A stretch of DNA of 64,000 bases. Source: Linepithema humile (Eukaryota; Arthropoda; Insecta; Hymenoptera; Formicidae). Positions 10,385 through 25,300 of this stretch are shown here, in pieces. The stretch is from contig NC_090128.1 of assembly GCF_040581485.1 (NCBI RefSeq), forward strand, positions 7,440,001 through 7,504,000, given 5' to 3'. Every line of letters begins with the position of its first letter. The stretch's first letter is position 1. Under the pieces are notes generated by a model. It saw only the letters and a list, made by a program, of their open reading frames with translations, was not told where the DNA came from and did no database searches. The translations under genes and the position numbers were made by a program.

Positions 10385-13300
10385 CTGAAAGGTCAATCAC
10401 GTAACAGATAAGATTGGTTTGCGAGATATTAATGTGTCCGGTATTTAAAAATCAACAAGATAGATAAGGGAATAAATATACGCTAGTTAATCAAAGTGGA
10501 ATGCGCAAGTGAACAAACAATTGATAATCACGATTTAATAATAAAGTGAGCAAGATAACTCGACAATCAATATTCAGTCTTTAGTAGAATCAATATTTTA
10601 ATCAGCAAGTAAGATCGATGCGAGCTATGAATGAATAATAAGGAAGAGTGATAAACAGGGAAAAATCTATAATCAGTCGTTTACACAGCGCTTCTAATGC
10701 AATTTAATGAACACTTTTCTTACCCTGATAAGCATCTGGCCAGATGTGCTGTGAGGATTGCGATAAGCGTATGCACCCCAACCCGCAAAACCTATCACTA
10801 GGGCGACGACAGTGAGAATACCGATTATTCCCGAAACGCTCATATTCATGTTGTTCGGAGCTGAAAAATAAGAAGAAAATCGTCCGGTAAGAAAATTTAA
10901 TCGTATCACGTTATTCAAGATTTCGAAAAGAATTTATTACACATATATATCCGTCGATTATTTTTCATTCGTGACTAATGATCAAAGGATATCGTTAAGC
11001 TTCGTATTGCAAAGTCGCAAAAACTGCGCTAATGTACAACCAGTTCTACAAGTGCGTCAACAAGTTTAATTTTCTTGTTTGAATTATTTTTTAATCATTT
11101 TGCATCATTTGTTTGCGAAAAACATTTACCGTATAATTTTGTTTAAATTTATCATAAACTGATTCGCGCTAACTCAACTATATATGCCGGCAATTTTCTT
11201 TAAAATTAACTTTGAATTATTTTACACAATTTTTTTGCGGGAAAAATATAAAAATATAAATATAAAAAGACTAAGAATTGAAAGACTTACTGGTGCTTTC
11301 CAAGAGACTGCTACCAGGTCTCTCTTGCTTCGCGGTCATCTCGTTGGCGGTGATCGATTCCTCCAGATGTACATGGCCGTCGTGATCATACTCTTCGCCC
11401 TGATATGTCGTAATCTGCGCCGAACAGTTCTTGAGCTCTTTAATATTATGCGTATCACAGCTCTTCAGCAGCCAGTCCTGCCGCTGTCGGGACGTGCCGG
11501 TGCTGCATTGACTCAATTCCGGGCACCATTTGCACTCGAAAGTGGGCACTTTGGTCACACAGTCGCGACAGTTCTCCTGACTAAGACACGTCGGCAACGC
11601 TTTCAGATAGATGGTCGTGCAGTTGTTTATGCCGTGGGTTTGATCGAAGGTGACGCGGTGGTACTCGTAGATAGTTTTTCGACGCACAACTGCAAAACGA
11701 ATCGGTGAATTAAGTTTTTCTGATTACATTTTTCGAGTGCCTTCAAGTACAAGCGTCCAGATACTCGTGTGAAACGATAAACGGACATAGACATTTATAG
11801 TTGATCGCGAGAATTTATGTCGGCGTTCTAAATGCATAAATTTGAATTGATTTAAAGGATGCGTTCAAATAAAATAGTAAATCGCGCCATTCTGCATAAT
11901 TTTTATTCGCTCTTAGTTGTTTCGACGCCAGGCCACAACAGCACACTCGTCCCGAATTTTTCTGCCGGTGTTTAATAACGTTATCTAGCGACGCAGATAT
12001 TACGATATTTAATATTATCTCGCGACAAAAGCCGCCGTGGCGGTTACGCAATCGTCGAGCGGACGAGCGGACAAATTGGGTAACGAGCATGAAAGAGCGC
12101 ACTTACAGAACACTGTTCTGTCCATGATGTAGGCATCGCTGACGCCGACCTTGACGGGATGCATCGTGTCCTCAATATGGTCGATCTTCATCGGTATGTC
12201 CGAATAGACGAACACGATGTCACCGTTCTGGTGCAAGGTCACCTGGAAAGTGAACGAGCCGGCATCTGGCTTGTCCTGCAGCACCACCTTGTCCCACTCG
12301 ACCGTGAACGCCGTGCCTATCGTGCGGATTAAAAGGAATATAATGTCGCGCTGCCTGTTCATACGCATATTCCGCGCGCGCGCGCGCGCGAATATCTTGC
12401 GGCCACTGATCAATTTAGTGAAACGTGTAATTACAATCAATAAGTCACCGCGTTGATTTACCTCCTATGGACGCGAACGCTTTGCGACACGGCCGGCCCG
12501 AGCGAAGATTGAAAAGTCAGCTTGGAAAGATTCAAGAAGTCACGTTTAGAACTCGTTTATTTTATTAGTCGCAAGTGATAAGACTGAGCCGAAGAAAGTC
12601 ATTTTTTAATAACAAGGGTCAATATTGAATATTTTGAGGAACATAGAAATTTCGGAAAAACTTGCTTCTGAAAAGCGTGAGTTATCGAAAATGTATGAAC
12701 TATTAAAACAGCAAACACGTGGAAGACTTTGATCGAATCGAGACTAGTAGGATTCGATTGACAATGATTGAGTACGGCTTTCCTGCGGAAAGTGCAGGAA
12801 CGGAGCGTCCTTCGAGAGCGCGCGAAAGAGAGCCGTCCGTTCGAGAATCCGATGACTCACCGTTGTCAGCGTACTTGACGTAACTGGCGTTCGACAGGCG
12901 GGTATCGAAATTCGCCATGAGCGGTGCAATGTATTGGGTGGCCGCCAGCCAGCTGTGCACGTATTCGCCGGTGTACAGGAAACCGCCGGTGGCGATAGTG
13001 ATATTGCGCACCTTATGCCCGTAGAACGGGAAATCGAACTTCAGCTTGATGGTCTGCAACGGTACAGAAATCGCGTATCAGCCGTGAAATTTGCTTCGGC
13101 CAGAATTCGGCAATTCAGCCAAAATTCAGTAATTATCGGGAAATTACAACTGCAGTTTAAAAAGAAAAAATTATTCCAGAAAAAAAGAATCTTACACACA
13201 CATTTTGGTATCGCTGCGAAATTATAGCTGTTAATGCAAATTTTGATACAACGGATTTAGCAAAATTATTTTCAGCAAATAAAATTAGTGTTTGTAACAA

Positions 13301-16300
13301 ATCTCTTTACTATTCATGTAATAGAACTAGCATATTTTGCCACGACAGCATAGAATTTGCCAGCAAATTCTTATCTTGCTTGACGTGTTATTAATTATTA
13401 GTAATTAAGCATATTATACGTTGCTATGAATTGACATGCGCCACATATCTTTTGGTTTCTCACGGTACAACACAAAATAAAAAAAGAAATAAGCGAGTCT
13501 CACCGCGGCACGTCGATGACTTTGGCTGAGCAGATAATTGATTTTGAGATCCGGATGATTTTCCATGTCGACCCAGTATTTCTTGCACATATCCGATGCA
13601 TTGAAGAATGTACTGTTATAATACAGATGGCTGTCCGTCATCACTTTGGTGACATTCTTATGATCGGCCGTTGTGTTCCCCACATCGGAGAACTTGCTGA
13701 TAGAAATATCGCTGATATCGTCCGTCGTGTTACTTTCATCAGGGCCGATCGTCTGCGGCGTGACCACGTTTTTCGGCGTGGGCGACGTCGTGAGCGTTGG
13801 CACCGTCGTCTGACTGTTCTTAGTCGGCTGCTGCTCCTTGTTGGTGTTGTTATGTGTCCACGTCTGATTTGCCCAGACGTTTACCTTCGGCTACGAACGA
13901 ATTATATAAAAATTATAAAGCGATTTGGAAATCGATACTTGAAATAATAATTAACACTTGAAGTGATTCTTAAGCAATCGAAATTTGAGCGAAATTGTCG
14001 CTCAAAATTACTGTTCGACGAGCGCGCAATATTATTATTCATCAATACATTTGTTGCTACACCCACCTCATCGACTGGATCAGTTTGCGATGGAACCTTC
14101 TTGATAGGCTTAGGAACGGAAGTGGTCGAAGGCGCCTTGGTGGTCGAAAAAGTCGTGGAATACGTTACTGTGGTCGTATTAACCGGGTGTATCGGCTGCA
14201 CCGTCGGCGCTTGTTGCTCTTGCTGCTGCGGCAGTTGTTGTTGCGGCTGCGACTGCTGTTGCGGCTGCGACGGGGCTTGATCCTTAAGCGATTCGTCCTT
14301 CTGCTCAGTCGCCACCGTCGGCTTATCAGGTGTCGCCCGGCGTATTCTCGCTACATCCGTGCCATCGGTCAGTTTGATATTCATAGATCGTTGATCCGAC
14401 AGTGACTTGCCCTCCAATAAGGCGTAATTGTAATAAGAATCATCTGGAATGGAAAAGAAAGCGTATGAAAAAATTGTCATAGTGCTAAAATCTTGAAAGG
14501 AAGTATTTTTGAAAGCAGGAACGATAAAATACTAGAACTACGTTTTCATGACGAAGAGAAAGTCAGATTAAAGTAAAGAAGAACGACGCTGTGGGATTTA
14601 ATATGGATTCTGAAGAGAATTATCTTAAAGATTGTTCAGAAGAAGAATAAATTTTCACTCCTCGTTCACGTTTATGAAACAGAAATTTGGATTATAATTA
14701 TAATCCAAAATCATTAATGAATGTAAAATTTGGATATTATTTTATTTTACTCATTTATGTGTAATGAGCGAAGACTCTGCTGAGAGTAAAACAGAATTAT
14801 GCGCAATATCACTTTCTTTCACAACGATGGATTTAACATGGCGAACTAAAATGGCTTGTTTATTAGCCGAAGTGAGGACAGCGGCCACATGTAAAATTAC
14901 TAATTTCTAATTAGCGACTGTGATGTAGCAAAAAGCGTAATGGTCCGAAAATTATAATGACTCCAATAGGCGATTATGCGACTAGCGATTAATTATGCAA
15001 ATGGTAGCGATTAATTGTGCTGCTCTAGTTGAACGCGGCTAATTGGCTAACGGTCAAGAAAATAATTGGTAATTATTGTTAATCAATCTTTTCTATTTTT
15101 TTATATTTGTATTAATCGTGCTTTTATGATGGTGCGGAGAAATACGCGCTAAATGTGCGCACAAGAATTCATCTCGATTTGTCCTTGGGATTGCGTCGCA
15201 ATTACGATTCTACGCGATAGATTATTGAATGATGACTCGAATCTATGACACATGCATGGCTGCATTACGCGCGTGCATTGTCTTCGGTTCGCACAGGTCC
15301 GTCGATGCGGCTCTCCCTTCGAGGGGATCGGATATCCATTTAACTGACGCGTTAACGTCAAGCCTGTCGTCGGTGTCCGAGATCAGTACCATGAAACGTG
15401 GATTAACCTCGATTTCTACGTTCGCGATAGCCGCGAGGCGAATAATAGACAGTTCGAAGGGGAAAGTGGCGCAAAACAAAAATTTCCCAACCCATAATTT
15501 GTATCAAACTTATTATCGTGATTTCATTTTTATTTAAATGAATAATTGCTAACAATATGCATTTTTTAGACACTTTGCAGAATGTAATCATTTTTTATCG
15601 GTAGCCGAGTATGAATTGCAAATTGTCTTTTTACATTTACGTGAAAGTAATGTAAATTGATGTTAACAATTTTGTTTTACTTCACAGACTATTATGAAAA
15701 ATAATTGCGATATATATATATGAATAGATAGATTTATTAATAAATTATAGTGAAATTGCTTAACTCCATGACATAAAAAAGCAGTGCGTGTTTAGAATCG
15801 CTGGCGGAGAGGAACGGGAAGTTAGGCGGTGCGATCGACCGGATAGGGCAATAATTGGCGATCCGACAGATCGGAGCGAACGTGCAAGCTTGACGTCAGT
15901 GTAAACGCGCAAGCCGGAACTGATTGACCGGACAAGCCTTTCATCTTGGAAAGCTTCTTCTTATACTCTTTATTTTCGGTGATTGTATTTCTAACTTTCT
16001 TGATAACTGACTTTTTCATAGGACGCAGTTCTGATACTGCGTTATAAATTATGTAATTTCTAAAATATATATAATTTTTACCCCAAATATTCTCATAAAA
16101 AATTTTTGAACATACGCAGGAAAAGGTATTATCTCAGTAGCCGAAATTAATTTTTACCACTAAATGGAAAAGTATAAATAAGAACATGTTAATTTCGAAA
16201 AATAAAGCCATAATTGCGAAACAAGTCCGAAGAATTTTCAAGTGCGCATTAAAGAACCGACTTGATTTCTTAATATAATCCTTAATCGTTTCGCTGAAAT

Positions 16301-19300
16301 ACCCGATCGTAAATAACACGTCGGGCGGAAGATGCAATAGCGAGCAAGCGATATTCGCAGCTCCTCGCCCACGCGTCAACAATGCCAAATTGCATCGCGC
16401 GTTAAAATTTCGTCCAAAACATTACACTGGGTTCAACTAACCTATCCGGACCTAACGCAATTCCGACTATTTATTCCGAGGTAGTCACTTTAATGTTATA
16501 ATCGCTATTTGAGCTGCGCATAATTTGTAAAACTGGATTGTAAATTTGCGAAGCTCAGTTGACCGACTTCCATGGATTTTAATATTCATGATGTTGACTA
16601 GTTCGAGGTAATATCAAAGGTATGAGTATGTACTTGTATGGAGTTTCAAACGTTTAATGCAAGATCGAGTCTCTTGACAAATAAATTAAATTAAACAGAA
16701 ACAGTATAGCGTTCGAGTGCGTAGAACAGTCCCGCGCTTGCGCGCTTGTTTGTGCCTCCTGCATTACTACTTCAATGTTATTTGCTGTAATTATTGAGAA
16801 ATATTGCAGGTCGCGCGGGATATTGCGAGGCACGCTAAAAGTTACAACATACGCCAGAAATATGCGTCTTATTCCGAACATTAAATTTCGTTCGTTTCAA
16901 TTCACGTTCGCGTATTTCATTCTTTTATTCTCAGCACATTTTTGCGTACTAGCAGTAGCACAAGAAGAAATGCAGTGTGCAGCCTTGAACAAAAACGCAA
17001 AGTAATGAATGTTAAAATTAAAGCGACAGTGAATAATAATGTAGTGGTGGAATTAAATTTCGCTATTTTAAGGACAACACAAATAATTGAAATATGATAT
17101 TGATCTAAAAGCAGATTGCAAAAAAGAAATTTTAATGTCTTTTTTTTTAATGTAGCTAGAGCATCCGAGATCGATTAATATTACGACTTCAATTAAGTGA
17201 ATTTGCACTTTACATTCAAATTTACGAATATATGAACGCTGACGATACGTGTGTGCGTTGCGCGCCTCAAAATGCAATGCGCCGCGTGTCTCACGCGATA
17301 CATGCTAACCAACATCCATTAGATAACCGGAGGATATACGTTTTTAACGTACAACGTTATATTTTGTATAATTAAAGCGCGAGCCGGTTTGCCAAGCCAA
17401 CGTGAAAATGCGTTGGCGTTCCGACGTCTCCGCGTGTATGCATGATATATTTAGACGCGGTAAGTAAAAAAGATGTTACGATATTTTTACGACATAAATA
17501 AGTAGCTAAGAATAGATGACATCCCTCTTGGAATTATTTTGCAATGTCAATGGAAGATTTAGATAAGACTAACATAGAAAAAAATAAGGAAACTTAAATC
17601 TACGCATTTAATTAAAAATATATTAATATGAAACAATCGCGAACATTTTCTAACGATAATAGTCGTTAAACATGATTAAAAACGATAACGATTAATTTTA
17701 TCATAAAGTAGGAATATCATATGATGTCAATATTTACGCCGTAAATAAATAAATTGCGTCGGTGCCATCATTAACCTAATTATTTTAATTATCGTATGAA
17801 AATATTCTATTGTTTCAATTTTTCAATCTCGAAAGAAACACTTTATTATCACATTTTGTCTAGTAAGTTGAAAAACAATCATGGCCTTGGGATATTAATT
17901 AGCGTGGAATTCCCGATAAAGAAACATATTCATCATTTGTGTTAGTGTTCTTTGGTTCGTGTCATTCTCTATAAAGACGGGCATAAAAAAAATAAAAATA
18001 ATTAATTTCGGAAAAAATTATAATTAAAAAAATATTTGTGGAGATTTATTAACATGGAATTCTTGATAAATAAAAAAAGATATTCATCATTTACATTAGC
18101 ATTCTTCGTCTTATATCATCCAGACATGAAAAAAAAACAAAAAAAATTAAGAAAAATTATAATTAAAAAAGATTGACAAGATTTATTGAGAAATCTTACT
18201 TGGTACATAAATTCGAAAAGTAAAGATAACTATCGTACATTTGATAGATGACGGTCTTTTTCTCACGACGTTACTTAGCAAGGTTTTCAATAAATAATGA
18301 CTATGTTTCAACAATATCGAATGTATTAGGTATCATTAGATTAAGCAAATGCACGCGCATGACAAAAATAACTCATCTCTAAAAAGGCCGTTCGCACTTT
18401 ATCCTATGTTGGGCACGTACGTCTGATTGTCCTCGTTCTAAATCTTTTTAAGGAGATTTAGCCATCGTGCAATCAACGACAAGTCCTTGGATTCACGATG
18501 ATTAATTGACTTTAATACGACCACAAATAAGTCACAAGATTTATGTACAAATTGCTGATTATTTGAAAAATTAACTTACAAAAGGAAAAAAAGTTTGTCA
18601 GTTTTCTTTTAACTAACTTTTTCCTGCTTTGCTTTTTTTATAAAGAATGATATTAATATCTTTTCAAAAATATTCTCTTTTAAATTTTTACATTTGCATA
18701 TAGTATATGAATAATTGAATATTAATGCAATTTACATACAATCGCGATATCAGCATTGTGACGTCAAAATATCACGGGATGCCTTTATTCGCATCGATCA
18801 TTTCCCGCGGCATACTTTCGTTCACTTCAGATATCCGTCCGGCGTAATTGGATGTGCGTGAAAGGTTTTCCATGTACATCCGATAATAAGGCGCGTCCAT
18901 TGATCCTATTACGCTCACGCTTTTTCCGCTTCCTTTCCCATTTTGCCGGTGCCCGCGATATCAGGGCGGAAACGAGGCGACAATCAATGTCAATGCTACA
19001 CGCGCCACCACCTACATTCGAGGACAATCTTTCCTTTACGAGCGAAATATATAAGCGCCAATAAAATCCACAACTTTTTCAAGCGAGAAAGTAAAATGTA
19101 GAGATAGAAGAGAAAAAAAAACATTCTTGAATTAAGCAATTGAAACTCGAAGATGACGAAATGTTTCCGTGAAATCTGTAACAAAACGGCATTTGTGTCG
19201 ATAATTCTATCGGCTTGCGTCATCGTCTAATTTGTCACAGAAAAATCCATGGTTCAAATGTCAGATATCGACCAGCGCTGTGAAAAAATGAAAGTGCGCA

Positions 19301-22300
19301 AACAGTCGAATCGTTTCCCAATCTTTCCGGCAACGCTCTTCCGGTGTAAAAATAAACAGAATCCAACGAGATTGGTAACGTAACACCTATGCAGTAGGTG
19401 TTGATTGAATATTATTATTACACAATATATGTTTAATTTTAATTTTATACTTCTATTTTATCGCGAATTTTACTATTGTTTGTAATAATAAGTACCTATA
19501 GTACACACACAGTTAACATATTTTATATCATATCTTAATCATATTTTTTTTTATATCAGTATCTTAACATGCAGTTTATCTACGAATGCATATCAATAAA
19601 GCGAAAAGTGATGTAAAACGACTAATTAACGTGATAAAATTTGATAAACAATTCTCGCGAATAATAGGCTTTCGCTGTATTCGAGATAAGTTGTATCAAT
19701 CGTGCCGACATCATGATTAGCATAAAACTTGACAATGGAACGACAAAGAGAAACAGAACTAAAGCACATCGAAGCTCTTAATGATCTAATATGTCAATAA
19801 TTGCTACTTATAGCAATGACGTGCAGTTTGTCTACGAATACACTGTTTATCTCGCGCTGTTTATCCTCCTTATCTCCTATCTGTTCGCATATATCGCTTA
19901 TTCTTTCTTGTCCTGATAAAGCCGCTTAGAGATTACTTGTGAATTATTTTAGAAACTTTGTTTTATTTTAATGATTTGAATTTGCTCCTTTTGTACTTCG
20001 ATAACTTTTTTCTTCGAAATATTTATTGCCTTTTTATTTCTTAATCATTTAAATTTTATCAAATTTTGTATAGAATTTTGTAATACTTTTACGAAATTCT
20101 TAATAGAAAAAGAAAATAGTAAATTTTGAAAAATAATGCTTTTTTTAAATTAAAAAAAATTTAATATGATTATATTATGCTTTTGTGTTATTATTCTTAT
20201 TATCATAACAGGATGTTAAAAATTTTATGATAAAAAAGTCATTTAGCAAAATATTTTCTAATCTAATCTAACGCGCTTATTCTACTGCAACCACTTTCAG
20301 AAGGCAATTTCCGAAATAATTGGCGCGATGCAGCCAGAGAAAAGTGCTTATTGTTGTCCTAGATAAAGAGGAAAGTCTAAGGAACCCAGAAGACCGAGTA
20401 TGCAAATGTACCGTAGCACCGGGTATTCGCGTTTGTGGGTGCTCGTTTGAGATAACGCGTCTCTTCTCTTTCTTTCTTTCTCTCTCGGTAAACGAGCAAA
20501 CGTGGGTTGACTTTAGTGCTTGATAACGAGTCAAGTGGTTAAGATTTCGAGAAAATATTGTTACCGGAGAAGACGCAAATTGCCAATAGCCAATAGCAGA
20601 TCGAATAATGCAGCAGTCCCTGGAATTCGCAGAATTATTAAAATTCGAAAAATATTTTTGCAATTTTGCACGTGTATAAAAATTGATATCTTTTCGTATA
20701 ATCCTGAATATATCAAATACGGAATGAAAGACTCACAAACATAGAGAACTCTCTTTGCAACATTTGAAAACTTGAAATTGGAAATTTCAATAGATTCGAT
20801 ATCTAGAATTGTAGAAATATTGCGTATTCCCATTTTACAAAGTTTATAACGCGGTTCTAAGTAATAAGATCACCAGTCATTACAATCTAATCAAAAAGGT
20901 CGCAGTTATTACAAATTGAGCTCGGAGGATTACGGATAGAAAAATATTGGAGATATGCAAAGATGGCATAAAGTACCGGTCGATCGAATGCGTCATCTGA
21001 CGCCATTTGCTTTCGCCAATGCCAAATGCGAGCGAGCGCGCATACATTATAATGATCACGAAGGCGGTGTTAACACGTAGAAGACGAGGCATATCAACGA
21101 TTCGATTGAGAACCCAAACAAGACACCCGACTTCCAGACGTCGCCTTCGACAAGCAAAAAACATTTGCTGTACAGAACAGAAAACACTCGCTATATATAT
21201 CTCTTCTTAAAAAGAATATGTTTATTGTGAGATTATGTTTCTCGTGTAATCACATTTTTATCACAAACACCTATTGAATTTACACTTTTATGTTTTTACA
21301 TCAAATTTATCACTAAGAAATATTAACAGAAAAAAACTCGTTGTTATACTCGTTCCATGAAATTATTGTCGTAAAAAATTTTTCATGATTGATTAATATT
21401 CTTATCACACCGTAATAACTTTTAGCTTGGAAACGAGATTCTGTTATGTGGGAACATTTTATTAACGAGAAATAAAAAATTAGAAATTAAATATAGGAAG
21501 ATAGAGAAGGATTTGATAGTTGATCTATCGAAAGATGGACGAGAATCTATCGCGGACAATCTTAGAAATTTTGAGAAAAACGTTATAAATTACACAGTAT
21601 TCGCTAAAAATATTAAACATCAGAATCTGCATTATGTACATAGAATCGCGAACCAAAATCTTAATTTTAACATTACTTAATTAAAATTCTTTACCTCTTA
21701 TAAATATTTATTTTTACTATTAAACACAACGTTGAGATTTTAATTTATATCTTGAAAGTCGAAAGTGTACAAAATTTCAATATAAGTAGAATAAGGTTTT
21801 AAATATTATAAAAATTCACAACTCCGCGATCGGAATGCGAATATCCTGACGAGTTGCAGAATGCAAGCAAAGAACCAGTTTTTAAAATGTGACTCACACG
21901 ATTGTCCCCCGTATCATAGGCGAAACCCCATAAAAATAGCTCGGTCAGAACCCGTTCTGGCATCGGTGATTCGCGGCTCGACAAAATGCACGGACTATTT
22001 TAAGTTACATCGCGGATTCTGGACGCATTTGTCGTCTGGCAAATAAGAATATACGGGGTGTCCTAGATTTCGCGAATCTAACGGCTAGTTCGACCAATTC
22101 GGACCGGGCTCTTCCTTGATGAAAATAACGGGATGTTGACGGCTTTGAATTCTTAATTAACAACGCTATATTTTCGCTGACTTGTTTGAAACTAATTTCG
22201 TTACTTTTCTATTTTATTAAAAATTTAGAATTCTACAATTCTAATCGGTGTGTGCCATATTTAGTTATTCTATTTTTATTTTTGTTACACTTTTATGAGT

Positions 22301-25300
22301 AATGTTAATTTTACGTTCTTGTTATAAAAATTTGCGAATGATTTTGCTCAGACAAGCGTGTCCGGAATATGTAACCATCCATAGCGGCAACTCTGTTATT
22401 TTTATACGTTGACGTTTATGTAGGTGATATGGATAAGACGTCCGAGAGGTTGTGTGAATTCTATCATCCGGAAGTGACATGATGGAATAACACATCCTGT
22501 CGATGCTGACATAAATATTCTTTCTCTCTTTCGTTTTCTCTCTGTTCTTTGTTTTCCGCTCTCCTTTATTTTGTTTCAATTTTGCTCACTATGACTCTTT
22601 TTTGCAATGACTCTTTCTTACCATTTATTTATTTCGCAAGACATGGATATTATTAAAAAATGTTTAATTTATTATGATATATTTTTTAATTTGCAATATA
22701 AATAATGATTATTTATATGAATAATGTTTTCCGATAACAATTAATTAATTCGCATTTGATATATTTTATTTCGTATTTATCAACGAAATATTTGCTCGAT
22801 TACGAAAATAAAAGTGATATTTTTCGCATACAAATAAAAACCATTATTGTTTTGGCATCTATAATTACAAATATGTGATAAGAATATAAATAAATATATG
22901 ACTGATTATAAGCATCACTATATTATCTATTCTTATCAGTTTATTTCAAGGTTCAATTATGTATATATAAATCAGTGATAAAATTCTTCAATGATAAAAG
23001 ATGCAATACATGCATTATATCACAAACAGTTTTACGTTCATAGAACAATTCTAGATTTTTCGTTCTACAAATTTTAAACAATTAAGCGGTAAATCCTACT
23101 AAGAAATTATAAAATAAATATACACAATCTTGCACAAAGACGAATAATGCGACGATTCGATCGCAATCAATTTCCTCATTCTCTCCAATCTTCCGATATC
23201 TCGTTATAGTATCGCAGCTTCCGCCCTGAAACATCGCAGTTAAATTGTATCCGTCGTTCCTTGAATTGTATCGGTGAGAGGAATCGTATACACACACAAC
23301 AGCATCGTGATGTATCATTACTCCCATTTCTTTTTTTTCCTGGCTGCGTTAAGAGTTTCAAGAAAATTCTGCGCAATAAATCCCGCATCTGATGATAATC
23401 GAATCGCAGAAAGATCCAATCTTAATTCCGAGTATTATGAACATCATCAAGGAAAAATGTGCGAACACGAATATTTTATTATATTATCTTTTATTTTAGA
23501 TTTTTAGTCCGAAAATCGCTGTTGTTATAATACAAAATAATTTTAAATTTTATATATCATTAGAAGTGTCAGAAAACATTTTTGCTTGATATTTTTCAAA
23601 TGTATAAAAAATAATTAGCTCCAAGTTTGATTTAATTTTAGTAGGAAAATTAGTTCATTGCTATTCGGATTCTCGATTGTGCGCGAGGGTAATTTTTCTT
23701 ATTTAGATAATACGGAGTAAAACAAAGATTTACATCTGCAATCGATTGTCGTCGAAAGTATGGCGGTTCAATGACACGTGAGAAATTCTCACAATCACCC
23801 GTTTACGCTTCACTGCATACGTAAACGCGATGCACAGGATTTTTCTTCCTGTCTTGCGTGATGCTTTGCTATCCATCGATGCCCACAGCCCGGTAATCTC
23901 GAAACCATCAGCGAAACGAATTGACTATTTCCTCACGAAGTGTGCTCAAAATTAAATTTTAATTATCATTCGATCATAAATAACGTTTAATTGACTCACA
24001 ATTTATTATATTACTTTTGAAATAAATTTAGATATTTTTATTTCCTTTATTTTTATCCACAGATATAAATTAATTTCATTATTCTAATTCCCTTTGGTAA
24101 ATTTTCTAATAAATATTTTATGAATTATTAGATACTCTCTTAATTATTGGTTTACTACATTCGCGTATTATTTAATTCTCGTTTTGCGCTGAAATAATTT
24201 GGCAGAAAATCGAGTCTTGTTTCGTTGCAATTGAAACGCGACGATTCTTTGACGCGCTCGATTGCTCCTATGCGTAGTGAACTATATATTAAACGCATCC
24301 GCGATAACGCATAATTGAAGAGTCGTTAAGAAGGATCAAAACTCTACACGGTCAATGAATTGGACAATTGCATACGCGTTTCGGTCCGAACGTAATGTAA
24401 CGTATGTGTCGTAACTTACAATACAGCTGACACTGTTACGACTATCGCGATCGGATGCAATAAAACCTTCGCAGAGACAATGCGTGATACTAGGGATTAT
24501 ATGTGATACCTACGAGAGGTTTTTCGAGAGATTCATCGAGTCGTATTTCATATAAAGTTTTTAACAACGGTTTAACAACCAGATATTTTTTTACTGTAAT
24601 AATAAAAAAATATCTTGAGTCAAAAATTTTATGAAAACTTTAATAATACATATTTTTAATACATATCAGTACCAAAAAAAAAAAATTTGCAAGTCAAATG
24701 TGCAGTTTGCTTGAGCATCGTAGACTGCCGAAATTTATTGCGTAATTATTGTGTTGCAATATTAATAATATATTATTGAAGACGGAAGCAAAAAATTGGA
24801 ACTTTCTTATTCATACATGTTTTAAAATAAAATTTTCTTGATTTCGAAATTTGTGTTATTTGCAAAACACTTTATACGAATATAAAAATTTTAAATCAAC
24901 AATTTTGTATGCTGCAACGCTCTTTGTGAGTTGTGCGGCTTTGATTTTGGCGCGAATTTCCCGATGTGTGAGCACGCCGACACGCTAGACGGCTTTTCAG
25001 GCCAGCGAGCGGCGTAATGACAGCGAGCGCGACGCAGGCGTCGTCATCGTCGTCGTTCACCAACCGTTACCGTCTTAAAATTGATCCCTTCTCCGCCCCT
25101 TCGAAATGTATGAAAAGAAAAGGCAAAAAGAAAGACGCAAAGTACAAATTGCACAAAGAAAGAGTAACAGGCCAAAGACCTCTCGTCTGGCCTGCTGCTC
25201 TGAGCTCATTCGCTCGCTCGCGAGTGTCGCGGTTTTCGGTGAAAGCGACCATTGTGCTCTCTTCCCCATGTGTCTTCCTTCTAGCTTGAGAAAAGAAAGA

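Noticed and set aside
10694..10723. Extension of PLXDC exon 7 to an in-frame stop (tail VRKVFIKLH)
   Set aside because: A good donor at 10723 and the exact conserved tail exon at 10384-10316 show this is intron sequence.
20277..21164. 128- and 94-codon minus-strand ORFs in PLXDC intron 1
   Set aside because: No conserved motif, flanking splice sites or start context; overlapping ORFs on the other strand.
22054..22080. TACGGGGTGTCCTAG, resembling a terminus of the MITE at 8.87 kb
   Set aside because: Only one end is seen, with a mismatch, and no partner terminus nearby. Too short to call an element.
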